In this document: positions 1-11,565 of the stretch, in pieces
Position numbering within the stretch: position 1 is the first letter of the stretch
Layout: each line of letters begins with the position of its first letter
Origin: Hirsutella rhossiliensis
Lineage: Eukaryota; Ascomycota; Sordariomycetes; Hypocreales; Ophiocordycipitaceae
DNA: 64,000 bases
Assembly (NCBI RefSeq): GCF_020360975.1
Contig: NW_025408672.1
Location: 992,001-1,056,000 of the forward strand
Reading direction: 5' to 3'
Notes under the pieces: model-generated
What the model was told of the DNA's origin: nothing
Database searches by the model: none
What the model saw: the letters and a program-made list of their open reading frames with translations, nothing else
Position numbers and translations under genes: made by a program

Positions 1-2171
1 TATATAGAACCGTTAGGGAATTTTATTATAACATTTACCCTTCTATATCCTTTTATTTATATAGTTAATTCCCTAGTAATAAGGTATTCCCTCTATACCT
101 TTTTAAAAGACTAGAATTATAAGAGGGTATTATAGATAGTAAGGGAAGTACTAGAATTAAGGATAGCTAATTTTTATAAGGGATAGTTAAAGGGCTTTAA
201 TAGTTAGTCTTAGCCTAGCTAATCTATAAGGAAAATAAAGGCTAGATTTACTATACTAACGATCTTTCCTTAAATTTATAGCTCGAATAAAGGTAGCGGC
301 GTTAGTTACTATTTCTTAGTAACCTAAATCTTATCTATCTTCTTTTATAATAAGGGGTCCTCCTTAAAAGACTTTTTAATAATATCTTTTAGTTCCTTAA
401 GAAGCGTAATTCTAAAAGGTTAACGTTTCTTAAAGACCTATTAATAGTCTTCTAGCTAATAAGGCCTTTTATATACTTAGTAGGTAGGTCGAATTCTCTT
501 TATTTATTATTTCTTTAAGGAGTCCTTATCTTTATTTAAAAGGTATACTTAAAACCCCCCCTTTTTATACCTTATTACTAATTTTAATAAGGTTTTAATT
601 TAACTAGTTCTTAATATTTCGACTAATAGACTAATAGGTCTATTAAGGGACTAGTTAAGCTAGATAGACTAATAGGGCCGGGCTTAAAGTAGTAGGCAAA
701 GCTAGGGCCGGGGTAGTAGCTACCGTTAAAGATAAGGTTAAGGCTCTTAAGGGAGGATAAGCTATAAGGGTAGTAGTAGTAGTAGTAAGGGCTATAGTAG
801 TAAGGGCTATAGTAGCTATATAGGTAGTAGGTCGAGCCGTCTAAGTCGAATACTAGCTATAAAGGAATAAGCTACTTATTATTATACCTTAGTAGCCTCT
901 TTATTTAGCTCTTAGCTAGCTTCTTAAAAGATAGTTAAGTAACCGTTACTAATAGGCTTTATTAATAAAGATATATCCTATAGCTACTAGCTAGAAAGAG
1001 CTTTTATTAGGAAGTATTAGTTAGCTTCCTTAAGGATTTCTTCTTACTTAGTTAGCTATAAAGAAGCTAGAAGGTTCTTAGTAAAAAAGGCTCCTAGGTA
1101 GGCTATATAGGTCTTCTTAATATAGTTAGTTATATAGCCCTTTAAGGGAGCTATTAAGGTCTTAAGCTTTAAAAGCTATTATTTAAAGGTCTCTTCTTTT
1201 TAAAGAGAGATTAGCTTTATAGTACTAATAGATTCTATTATAGCTATATATATAGTAGTTAGTAGCTTTATCTTATAAAAGTATTCCTTATAGTAACTCT
1301 TATAGTTACTTAAGGTAGTAGAAAAAGCTCTTTATTATATAAAGGTTAGCTTAAAAAATATAGAAGCTCCCTCTATAAATTCTATTACCTTAAGGTAAAG
1401 AGGGGGCTTAAGAAGGTCCTACTTATTAAAGAAAACTAAATTATAGATAGTTCTATTTATATAAACCTATAGCTCTCTTACCTACTTATCTTAATCTTAA
1501 GGCTTTATAAGAATCGTTTTATAGATTATAAGGGTAGTAAAGGAATCGGTTTTTATTATTATTATAGGAGAGGGTAGAAAAGTCGGTTAAAAATCGGCTT
1601 TTTTAATAAGAGGGGTAAAAGGATAAAGGTAGTAAGAAGGGCCTTTTATAGTAGCTAGAAGGTATAGGAATTCTATTCCTCCTAAGCTTATAACTCTTAT
1701 AAAGAGAGATATAAGAAGTATATATAAAATATATAAAGGTAAAATTAAAAGTAAGGGGTCGGATAAGTAAGGCAAAGATATTTAATTCTTATAAGGGTAG
1801 TAATTATAGTAAGGGAGTAATTATTATATTACCTTAATTATCCTTCTTTCCTTTATTTAATACTCCTCTTTATACTTTTTTAGTATCTTAATTAAGAAAA
1901 AAGATCTTACTTAAAGAAGCTATTAATATCCTCTTAACTACTAAGCTTTTTACTAGCTTTTCCCTTCTTTTCTAGCCGTTACTAGTATATCTATCTTATC
2001 TCTCGCTACCTTTATAAGAAGCTATCGCTACTTTTACTTCCCTTTATACCCTTACCCTCCCTTCTATACCTCTTTTTAGCTCTTTCTCTTAAACCGGTTT
2101 TTTAGCTTCCTAGGTCCCTCTTACTAAAGGATATTTCCGAGAACTATAAAATAAAGCTATACTTCGCGATA
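1..2171 (-). mobile_element. Copia-C: 5' end of a Ty1/Copia element, cut by the window edge
   Basis: This is an inverted relative of Copia-A. Read on the minus strand it starts with an LTR (1695-2171) like those at 44696 and 50519. It continues leftwards through the leader and gag region, matching about 45174-46890 of Copia-A, and then leaves the window. The stretch near 540-600 matches the Copia-A segment near 46310-46350. The short GTA/GGGCTATA reiterations at about 768-850 are the reverse of the low-complexity Ala/Pro/Ile segment of gag. Many RIP stops are present and nothing is intact. Only the 5' LTR and gag part are in view, so the 3' LTR and the target duplication cannot be checked. 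Confidence 0.8.
1695..2171 (-). repeat. 5' LTR of Copia-C
   Basis: About 477 bp. On the minus strand it begins TATCGCGAAG (originally TGTCGCGAAG) and is followed by GTTATAAGC. That matches the start and the downstream primer-binding site of the Copia-A LTR, with differences that are mostly C/T and G/A. The exact inner edge is uncertain by a few bases. Confidence 0.8.
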
Positions 2172-2178
2172 ATTATAC

Positions 2179-2580
2179 TATTATAAAGACTATTACGCTA
2201 TATAAGTAAAAGTAGAATGCGCTTTAATAGGTACGCTATAATTAATATATATATTTAATAACTATGTTTTTTTTAATATACCCCCTTAAGGATTATACTT
2301 CTACTAGGATTCCTAGACCGTAGTAGCCTATAACGCGGGAGTTAAATACTAAGCACCGCGCCTATTACTTAGGGAAATCTAAGAGAAGGAGGGGTATATA
2401 GCTATCTATAGGTATTACCCTATAACGCATAGTTACTAGAAGTTATAAAGGTAGTTTCCTACCCCTCCCTAGCTTATAACTATCGCGAAGACTATTATAC
2501 TATATAGGTAAAAGTAGAACGTGCTCTAATAAGTATACTATAATTAATATATATATTTAATAACCGCGTTTTCTTTAATA
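2179..2580 (-). mobile_element. TRIM-A1: miniature LTR element, 402 bp, TSD TATAC
   Basis: Two direct repeats of exactly 100 bp (2179-2278 and 2481-2580) flank a 202-bp core. TATAC lies on both sides (2174-2178 and 2581-2585). On the minus strand the repeat starts TATTAAAG.. (for TG) and ends in TA (for CA). The 3' copy is preceded by AAGGGGGTA, the same polypurine tract that precedes the Copia-A 3' LTR. The 5' copy is followed by GTTATAAGC. That fits GTTATGAGC after a TpG to TpA change, which is complementary to the anticodon arm of initiator-Met tRNA, the half-tRNA primer site of Copia-type elements. No coding capacity is seen. It is probably a non-autonomous passenger of Copia. Confidence 0.85.
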
Positions 2581-2585
2581 TATAC

Positions 2586-2945
2586 TATTATAAAATAAGT
2601 AAAGGTATAAGCTTAGGTATAGTCTATTAAAAAAAGGTTAATAATCTATAAAAGGGAAAAGAAAGAAAAGTATAAGCTTAGCTTATATAGGTATAAAGAT
2701 AGCTTATATATAGACTTAGTATAGATCTTAGTCTAGGCCTATATAAGGTAAAAGCCCTTATAAAATTAAAGCAAATATAATATTTAATTTACTTAGGTAA
2801 TTAAGAGCTACTTATAATAATAAGGCTTTATATAACTAAAAGTAGTATTACTATACCTTAATAAGTTTAATAGCTCCTTTATAAAGCTCGAGCTATAGCT
2901 ATTTTATATAAAAGTAAAACTTTATATTAATGGCGCTATAAAGGG
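2586..2945. other. Unassigned AT-rich spacer
   Basis: About 360 bases between two miniature LTR elements. It has heavy TA content and no frame, repeat or hairpin that I can assign. It may be the old target sequence into which the neighbouring elements inserted. Confidence 0.5.
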
Positions 2946-2950
2946 ATATC

Positions 2951-3539
2951 TATTATAGGCTAAGCTACGCTATACGCCTAGGCTATACCTATATATCTAA
3001 CTATTAATAAGCGTAGTTAGTTAACTAGCTAAGTAGCTTAGTTAATTTATCTTCTTTTACCCTCTACCGCCGTTATAATATAGTAGTCTAATTAAATAGC
3101 TGCCCTATAATAATAAATAGTAGTATAACTACCGCTTTAGCCCTTATAAGGCTAACTTATTATAGTTAACTAAGCTATAATAAAAGGTCTTAGGTTTAAG
3201 ACCTACTAATAGTACTAGTAAGACGGCCTAGGCTTATAAGAGCTACTTAAGGGAGACGACCTATTTATAGGCCCTTACCTTAAGGGGTAGGGGCCCCGCC
3301 TAAAGAGGTAGGGGAAGGGAGGTAGTATTATAGGCTAGGCTACGCTATACGCCTAGGCTACGCCTATATATCCGACTATTAATAGGTATAGTTATTTAAC
3401 TAGCTAGGTAGCTTAGTTAATTTATCTTCTTTTACCTTCTACCGCCGTTATAATATAGTAGTTTAATTAAATAGCTGCCCTATAGTAACGAATTATAGTA
3501 TAACTACTACTTTAGCCCTTATAAGGCCGACCTATTATA
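2951..3539 (+). mobile_element. TRIM-B1: miniature LTR element, 589 bp, 214-bp terminal repeats
   Basis: Direct repeats of 214 bp each (2951-3164 and 3326-3539) start TATTATAGGC (for TGTTATAGGC) and end ATTATA. The 161-bp core contains a purine-rich tract (about 3306-3325, GAGGTAGGGGAAGGGAGGTAG-like) just before the 3' repeat, which sets the strand as plus. The core also holds an 18-bp motif at 3186-3203 resembling a tRNA T-arm/Pol III B box. The left flank is ATATC (2946-2950). The matching ATATC is found not at 3540 but at 18300-18304, beyond the outer Gypsy, which evidently inserted at the right edge of this element. No coding sequence is seen. Confidence 0.82.
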
Positions 3540-3541
3540 GA

Positions 3542-3798
3542 TATTAAGGGCTAGTATATACTTAGTATAGTAGTATAAGGCTAAATAATTATTTATCTAA
3601 AGCTAAGGAGAAAGGAGGGAAACTTTATCTTAGTCGCGATAGTTATCTATCTTCCTTAGTCCTTAGCTCGACCTATATTTAAGTACTATTTAGCCTAAGT
3701 TTAAGTCGAGCTTTACCTATATATAGGTTTACTTTGGCCCGACTTTAGTATAGTCGCTATAGTATAACCTAGGCCCTCTATAGGCATAGCCTATAATA
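3542..3798 (-). repeat. 3' LTR of the outer Gypsy
   Basis: 257 bp, same length as its partner at 18043-18299. It begins TATTAAGGGC and ends CCTATAATA (originally TG..CA). Both copies keep the unusual unmutated GGCATAGCC near their right ends. Confidence 0.88.
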
Positions 3799-4159
3799 CT
3801 ACCCCCGCTCTCCCCCTTTTATTAGTAGTACTCTTATTCCTCTCTTACTACCTTTTTATTATCGCCCTCCTTTTTTTCTTAGGCGCGCGTAGTTACTTCC
3901 TTTTACTTTACGCTCGCCCTATCCCTTTATATACCGCCCTTTTATATACCTATTCCGCTTTATTCCTTCCTCTTCTACGTATATACCCTTATACCTTACT
4001 AACTATACGTATGCCTTACTACGTATAAATACCCCTTTTCTTTCCCTTTTCTTTTTTCCTTTCTTTTCCTTCTTTTAAGCTTTACTCCCTTTACGCGCGC
4101 GCCTTTACTTTACCTAACTTCTATCGCTACGCTACGCTATATTATAACTACTATAGGCC

Positions 4160-4164
4160 CTTAT
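4160..4164. repeat. Target-site duplication CTTAT, left copy
   Basis: The five bases CTTAT stand immediately before the inner Gypsy and are repeated exactly at 12054-12058 after it. This defines the insertion point inside the outer Gypsy. Confidence 0.9.
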
Positions 4165-4652
4165 TATAACGGCCGGTGTTATTCTTAAGGGATAAACCTA
4201 TCGAGGGGTTTATATTAGTAGATATAATAGGGCGTAGTCTAAGTAATAATAAGTATATTACGTTAGTAATAAGTTAGAGGTTATAGACTATAGACTATAA
4301 CTAGGTAATTAAGTAATTAGAATTAAAGATAAGATTATAATAGAGATCGTAATAATTATAATATATATTAAAAGCTATCGAGCTATCTATTTAAAGGAGT
4401 ATTCCGTTCCTTCCTTATATATTTCGAGAGCTTCCTTAGATCGCCGAGAGTACTAGGTAATCCCGTCGCCTAGGAGAGCTAGAGCGCTAGAGCGATCCTA
4501 CGATCCTAGCTATAGAGCGTTAGAGCGCTAAAGTAACCCGTCGCTCTAAACTTAATTAGCCTATCGGTCCGTTTAATATTCCTTGCTCCCTATATTACGT
4601 GTCCTCGTAATATATACTAGTCCCCGCGGTTTACTAGACTATAGTCGTAATA
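4165..4652 (-). repeat. 3' LTR of the inner Gypsy
   Basis: 488 bp. It begins TATAACGGCCGG and ends GTCGTAATA, for TG and CA ends. It matches 11566-12053 over its full length with mostly transition differences. An open frame inside it (4583-4771) is not treated as a gene. Confidence 0.9.
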
Positions 4653-5078
4653 GGATGCCTCCCTTCCTTTTAGTCTTACCCTTAAGACCTACTACCTTAG
4701 CCGCTATATATAAATATACCCTTATCGCGTTATACGTAAGTATATCGTTCCTTATTCCTTTATCCTTTTAGGATATACTACTAATAGTATATCTAGTTAT
4801 ATTTAAAAATCTAGTTCTTATAATTCTAATAAATCGTATTAACGATTAGAGCTAGTATCTTAGACTAAGATCTATAGTATTAAAATTATACCTTACTCCT
4901 ATTATTTTCGGTTAGGCCTAACTTATAAGGTTAGCGAGCGTTCTAATTAGTGTTCTAAATATACCTTTATAGGTTATTCTTATAATAGTTATAATATAGC
5001 GTCCGCTTATTTATTTTATCCCTTTCCTTCCCTATTATTCTTTTTACTAATACTCTTTCTTTTCTAGTTTATTATATT

Positions 5079-5440
5079 ATAAATTAATAGTAAAAGATTA
5101 ATTCGGACGAACGGAAAGTAAAAAACGTTTTAGAGGAAGCGATAGCTCGCTTAGCTTAGATTAAGAAATAAAAGCGTTTCTTAAAGGACTAAGGTAATAA
5201 GTTATTTTAGCGGGGTATATAAGCTATTAATAAAGAAGATAGTATAATACGTTTTTCTTAAGATAAATTAGTTTATTTATCGAATAAGGAAACTATTATT
5301 ATTAGCGAGGTTTAATTATTTAGTACCTTAGATATATTAAACTAAGATACTATTCTTAGTAACCTTATATTTCTAAGTAAGGGTTCGCTTAGTAGAACTA
5401 TCGGAGTAAAGAACTATAGTAGGTTAAGTACTTAAGTAGT
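5079..5440 (+). pseudogene. Antisense coiled-coil frame in the inner Gypsy 3' region
   Basis: On the plus strand, opposite to gag-pol, one frame reads through with stops only of the RIP type (TAA/TAG, former Gln). It starts at ATA (for ATG), runs MNQQQKINSDERK, then gives a charged heptad-rich stretch (LEEAIARLAQIKKQKRF.. and so on to about residue 60). That looks like an amphipathic helix or coiled coil. The downstream end is not certain; the frame stays plausible to about 5440. I recall similar short charged proteins being annotated as hypothetical proteins in ascomycetes, but I cannot name a family. It sits between the integrase and the 3' LTR, like the better supported antisense gene of Gypsy-1. 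Confidence 0.5.
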
Positions 5441-5499
5441 TCCTAAGTATTTTCCTCTAGTCTATATCCTTTCTATTTAAAAAGGTATTCTTACTACTA

Positions 5500-8400
5500 A
5501 CCTTATTTTCTTATATCTAGTATTTATTTAGCTTTATATTCTTAATTATTATTAACTTTAATTTTTTCCTATAGTTTAGCGTTTTATAGTACTAGTTTTA
5601 ATAATAAGATATAAAATATTAGGTATATCTATATTATTATTAGTAGCGAAAGTTCGTAGTTAACTTTTAAAATAGCTTTCTTAACCTTAAACGGTCTAAG
5701 TTTCTTAAAATCTAATTTATTACTTAGTCGTTTTATTTTAATATTTCGTTATATAAGGTAGACTATATCTCCTTCTTAAAAGATTAGTCCCTATAATCTT
5801 TTCCGATTATAGTAAGTAGATATTCGTTTTCTAATAAATTAAAGTTCTTATTATATTTCTTTATATAATTTTTATAGCTAATTTACTTATAGTATCGCTT
5901 ATTTTACTTATAGTCCTTATTAAGTAACCTTAAATACCTCTAGGTTATATCTATAATTAGCGTATACTAGTAAGAGCTTAGTTATTTCTATAACTAAGCT
6001 ATTATAAGCTAGTTATACTATTAATAGCTATTTAACTTAATCGTTTTATTCGTAGCTAATATAGTATCGTAAATATTATTTAAGCGTTTAATTAAGTCGT
6101 TCTATTTATCTATCTATTTATAAGTAATAAGCTATACTAAGCTTATATTTCGTCCCTAATTATACTATAAGAGCTTACTAAAACTTAGCTATAAATATAC
6201 TCCCTTTATTAAAGATAATCTTATTTAGTAGTCCGTAATTACTAATAATTATTTATAGGAATATATATACTAGCTCTTTTATATTACTTACTTCTTTATA
6301 TAGTAAAAAGTATTTATACTTCGTTAATCTATTAGTAATAATAAATATACTATTATACTTAACATTAGTTATAGGTTCTTTTAATAGTAATAGTTTTATA
6401 ATATAGTCGAAAGCTATTAAAACCTATAGTTTCTCTAGTACTAGTAGCGGTTATAGTTCTCTATATAGCTTATATCGTTTAGCTTTACTTTATATATAAA
6501 GTTTATATTCTTTAATAATTTATTATACTACTTCCTTAAGCTATAGGAAGTTATATTATCGTTTAATCCGTTTTATTATTCTTTAGATTCCTTAGTATCT
6601 ATATATTAGATATTAGTATATATCTTATATAAATTTATCTTATAACGCTAGTAGTATTTAGATTTTATTCTTATATATTAGAACTTCTAAATATTCTATA
6701 TTATATCCCTTTAATACTTTATATTCTTTTATCTATTTTAGGATCTTTTAGTATATTAAGTCGTTAAGTTATACTTTAAATATTATATTTAGCTATCGTT
6801 GCTAGTAGTTCCTATTTTCGTTAATTTCTAGGAGCTATTCTTTCGCTATAAGTACTCTTATATCGTAGTTACTTCGTCGACTAAGGGTATTAGCTCGACT
6901 ATTTCTTATTCCTTTTCTATAGATTATTTCGTCGTTAAATTCTAATAAATATTCGGCCTATTAAATCTATTATCTATTTAACTATTATATTATTATAAAG
7001 TATAAGATATTCTTATAATCTATATAGACCTTAACTTTATATTTACTTTTAAAAAGGTAGTATTAAAATTCCTTAAAAGCTTAGATAATTATAAGGAATT
7101 CTTTATTATAGATAAGGTAGTTAAGTTCTACGCTATATATCCTTTTCGAGTAGAATATAATTAATTATAGTCTTTCTTTATTATCTTTCTATCCGATTTA
7201 TACTCTTAAAGTAAAGTCTAATATATCGGTTTTAAGTTCGATTTATTATTTTAGATCGAAGGTAGTTAAGACTAGTTCTTATATAATCGTAGTCTTAATA
7301 TATTTAAAAGCTTTATTAGCTTTATCGTCCTATATAAATCCTTTTTCCTTCTTTATTAAGTCGTATAATAGTAGTATAATCTTTCTAAAATCTTTAATAA
7401 ATCGTTAGTAGTAATTTATAAATCTAAGGAAACTTTATATATCCTTAACGTTCTTTAGCGTTAGCTATTCTTTAACTAAGTTAATTTTATCTTATTATAT
7501 TTATATCTCTCTTAGTAAGATTATATATTTAAGGAAGTCTACTTCTTATATATAAAACTTACTTTTCTTTAGTTTAACTAGTAACTTTATATTTTAAAGT
7601 ACGTAGAGTACCTTATAAACGTATTCCTTATATTTTTCTAGGGTATCTAAGAAGATTAAGATATTATCTAGGTATACTACTATAAAGATATCTAAGTATT
7701 CGCATAGGATATTATTAATTATCCGTTAAAAGGTAGCTAGTATATTTATAAGTTTAAATAGTATTACTAGATATTTAAATAGTTTAAATTTCGTTTTAAA
7801 AGCTATTATCTATTTATATCCCTTTTTTATATATATTAAGTTATAGGCGCCTTTAAGGTTAAGGGCTATAAACTATTTTTTACTATATAGTTAATCTTAT
7901 AGTTCTAATATAAGTAGTAATAGTATTCGGTCCTTTATTATAATATCGTTTAAGCGTCTATAGTTAATAACTAGTTATAGCTTACTATTTTTCTTTAGAA
8001 TAAATATAACTAAGTAGCTTACTTTAAATATTAAGATTCGTATATATCCCTTTTATAGATTCTTATTAAGGTAGTAGCGTAGCGTTTATAGTTGCTTTTT
8101 ATTTAGGTTATAAATTTTATAGAATATTAGCGTTATTCTATCCTTAAGATAAATTTTATAGTCCTATTAACTATATTTAGGCAACCCTATCTTAAGTTTT
8201 TCCTTAAAGAGTTTATTATATTTCCGGTATTCCTAGGGGATATTCTTTATTCTATCTTATAGGCCTTATTCTTTCTTTTAAGAGCTAGTTTCTCTTAACT
8301 TAAGCTCTTTATTAATTTATTTAAGGTCTTTCCTTAGAGTAGTAATAACTCTTTAGATCTTTATATTATATCCTTTATTTTATTTATATCGGATACTAGG

Positions 8401-9700
8401 TTATATAGCCGTGTTAGTTAGTACGTAGGTCTTATTAGTCGATTTTATTATATCCGCTAGTTCGGTTACTATTTTCGTTTATATTACTAAAGCCTATAAT
8501 AATTTACTTAAATAGTCCTCCCTTTTATCTTATTTAGTAGCTAAATTATCGTAAAACTTTACTTTCTCCTAAATCTACTAGTCCTAGAAACTTATATCTT
8601 TATTCTAATATAGCTAGCTAGTTTTCTAGTTAATTAATAGGTTGCTCTCCTATAGCTATAGAAGTCCTAATATAAGGTTATATTCTTTAATATCTATAAT
8701 ATCGAAGTTAACTTATTTACTATAGCCTTAGATATTAATATTAAGGTAATTAATCTCTATATTAATAATTCCGTTATTATAGTTAAAGGCCTTTCTTTTA
8801 ATATTTATAAGTTTATATAGATCTTTCTTATATCTTTATATAAGTCGGTAATAATTAACGACTTTAAATAAAACGTAATTGCCTATCGCGCCGTAATCTA
8901 GAAGTATATATATATAATATCCTATAATTTAGATCTCTAATACTATTTAGTTACTATAGCTTACTATTACTATATATAGGGTCCTTAGATCTTATTGTTT
9001 CGTGCTAGTTTATAGCCCTTTTATAGATAGTATACCTCGTTTTTTACCTAGTCCTTATTTATTTTATTTAGGTATTCTTCTTTAATTTATTATTAATATC
9101 GTTTCTTTATATTTTTATCGCGTAGTATTATATTAGGGCTTAAGAAACTAATTTCTTATAGCTAATTAAAGATTTCTTATTTCTTAACGCTATATCGTTT
9201 ATATTATACTACTTTATAGTTAATTATATACTATACTTTATAATTTTATTCGTTTTCGTACTAAAGGTTAAGTTTTCGTTTAGCGTCTTTCTATTTTTTA
9301 TATAGCGTTTCTATATCGATTTTTCCTTAGTCGAATATAGCTTATAGCCTTCGTACGTATTACTAATAATATTTTAGTATACCGTTATATTATTTATACT
9401 ATACTTATACTTTTTCGTATTTATAAACTCTATAGTTTAAGTATATATATTTGTTATAATCCTCTTTATTATATTTAATTTATTATATAAGTCTTTAAAA
9501 GATTAATAGTTTAGATACCTTAAAGTAAGTAGCGCTATACTATTCCTCTATTTTAGTATATATATAGATTTTATATATCTCTAAAAGATATCTTATTAGC
9601 GAACTATAATTATCGCGGTATTTAAGTAGCGTACTATAATTAAGTTCTAATAATATAACTTAGTCGTTTAGGTAGCGTTAATCGACTTTCTAGTAGTCTA
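5500..9700 (-). pseudogene. pol of the inner Gypsy (RT, RNase H, integrase)
   Basis: The reverse transcriptase active site lies at about 7642-7677. The minus strand gives VVYLDNILIFLDT, the Ty3/Gypsy VVYLDDILIFS motif with the second Asp turned to Asn (GAT to AAT) and Ser to Leu by RIP. To its left, about 7000-7280, the minus strand shows RNase H features (a KTD..DFTL-like stretch followed by KDNKERL and FYSKRI, matching the FYSR block). Integrase should lie at about 5500-6900, but I did not pin its catalytic residues. Outer limits are approximate. There are dozens of TAA/TAG stops and no function is possible. Confidence 0.75.
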
Positions 9701-9799
9701 GTTCTATACTTAGGTAGGGTTTCGAAAGTACTTATCCTTTAAACCTAACTAGGAAGGCGTTATATCGTACCTTTATCTAAAAGTATATTATATAATCTA

Positions 9800-11480
9800 G
9801 GTAGACGTATAATATCTATAAAATATACTTATAGTACTTATAAGTAAGTAGTATTTATAGATCGTCTTTAAATTCTCCTTATAGTTACTATTCTTATTAT
9901 AAAGCTATAAAGGTATTAACTATAGCGATAGCTATAGCGTAGTCTCCTTTATATAGTACCGGTTAATATTAAATTAATATAGCTTATTAGTTTTCTATAA
10001 GAATTTAAGGTATTTATTAGGTTTTAATTTTAAGTATTTCTTTAAATTCTTTAAAGTATAAAGCGTATTCTTTAATCGTAGTATTTTCCCTTAGTAGTAA
10101 GGGTAGTAGTATAAGTTCGTTCTTATCTTCCGTTTCTCTAAGTATTTCTTATTCTTTAAAGCTTATATTATTAATACTTTATTATTCCTCCTTAGGTTAT
10201 TATCTAAGTTTCGTAAGTATAAGGGCTATATCTATATCTTTTTTATTATATTATTTATAAACTACCCGTTGTTATTATCGATTTTTATTTTATATATCTT
10301 CTTAGAATCGTTTACTATTCTTCCTATTTTAGTCTTAAGAGACTCCTTTAAGATAAGGGTATTCTAGTTCTATAAATTTAACTTATTTCTATATTTTAAG
10401 ATCCCTTTATTATATTATTATAAGGGTCTTCTTTAATAGCTTTAAGAACTATTTAGTACCGTTCTTATCGCTTAGGTATACTATATATTCGTCGTCGTAG
10501 TATATAGTCTAATTAAGGAGTTTATACTTTAGTTCCTATTTATTAGTAGCGTTTAGGTATTTCTTACCTTTTAAGGCTAGGGCCTAGTAGGTCTTCTTCT
10601 CCTTATAAGGTTATTTATATTCCTTAAAGTAATATCTAAGTTTCCTATAGTTAAAATACTTTCCTTTACCTTTTTATATTATACTTAAATCTATTAGTCT
10701 AGCATTTATTATATATACCTAGGCTATTTACGTTTCGCGCTTTTTTTTATAGTTAGCGCGTCGGCTAAAGTTATTTCTATAGGAAGGGTTTTAGTTTCCT
10801 CTTCTTTATTTCTTTTCTTAGTATCGTATATATTATCGATTATCGATTCGTACTACTATAGTAATATAGTCCGAGAGGTTATTAGGTCGATTTTCCTTAT
10901 ATAGCTCGTCCTTAACTTCTTCTTTAAGCCTATTATAGAATCGTAATATAAGAGGTTCGTCGTCTTAATTAAGTTTTAAGGTAACTTAATAAAACTTTAT
11001 AGTATAATTTAATACTAAGATCCTTTATCGGAGTTCTTAAAGTTTCTATTTAGCTTTTTATTCCTCGTTAGTTATTCCGAATACTTTTATAATAGCTTCT
11101 TTAAATCCTTAGAAACTAATAAAGACTTTATCTATCTCGTTATCTTATCGCGCTAGTTAGTTATTAAGAAAATCCCTTATAATAGGTCTAAACTAAGCGA
11201 GTACCGTTCTAAATAAATAATTTCCTATATAGAGTACCTTTTCGACTAGGTCTAAGAGTTTTATAGGGTAAAACCGGTAGTAGGCCTTAAGTTAAGTAAG
11301 AAAGTCTTAAAGCGTACTATAAGTACCGTTAAATAGTCTTAGCTATTTTAGTTTAACTACTTCTCTAAGGTCCTTAACTTATCTATTACCTTTTTTATTC
11401 TTAAGTAACTATACCTTATATTAAAGGGTAATAATCTTATGTATTATATCCTAAGGCGATATAGTAGCTCTAAAGTTAGT
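9800..11480 (-). pseudogene. gag of the inner Gypsy with a CCHC zinc knuckle
   Basis: On the minus strand 10622-10658 reads Y-F-N-Y-R-K-L-R-Y-Y-F-K. Reversing TpG to TpA changes gives C-F-N-C-G-K-L-G-H-Y-F-K, a C-x2-C-x4-H nucleic-acid-binding knuckle whose last Cys lies just beyond. Gag forms the particle and binds element RNA. The segment to the right (to about 11480), before the 5' LTR, fits the rest of gag and the leader. Limits are approximate. Confidence 0.65.
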
Positions 11481-11565
11481 TAATCCGGCTTACTATATAG
11501 GTATATTAATAGTTATAATATTACTTAGAGTAACGCGGTATTATACTAAATAAGAGCTTTTAACG

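Noticed and set aside
768..850. GTA/GGGCTATA reiterations as a regulatory repeat
   Set aside because: They match the reverse of the low-complexity gag segment of Copia-A.
1587..1775. 62-codon minus-strand open frame, Leu/Ile-rich
   Set aside because: It overlaps the Copia-C LTR edge and leader (1695-2171). The product is a chance hydrophobic string from TA-rich sequence and is not conserved as a frame in the Copia-A copy.
4583..4771. 62-codon plus-strand open frame
   Set aside because: It starts inside the inner Gypsy LTR and crosses its edge. The equivalent frame is not open in the partner LTR, and it shows no domain.
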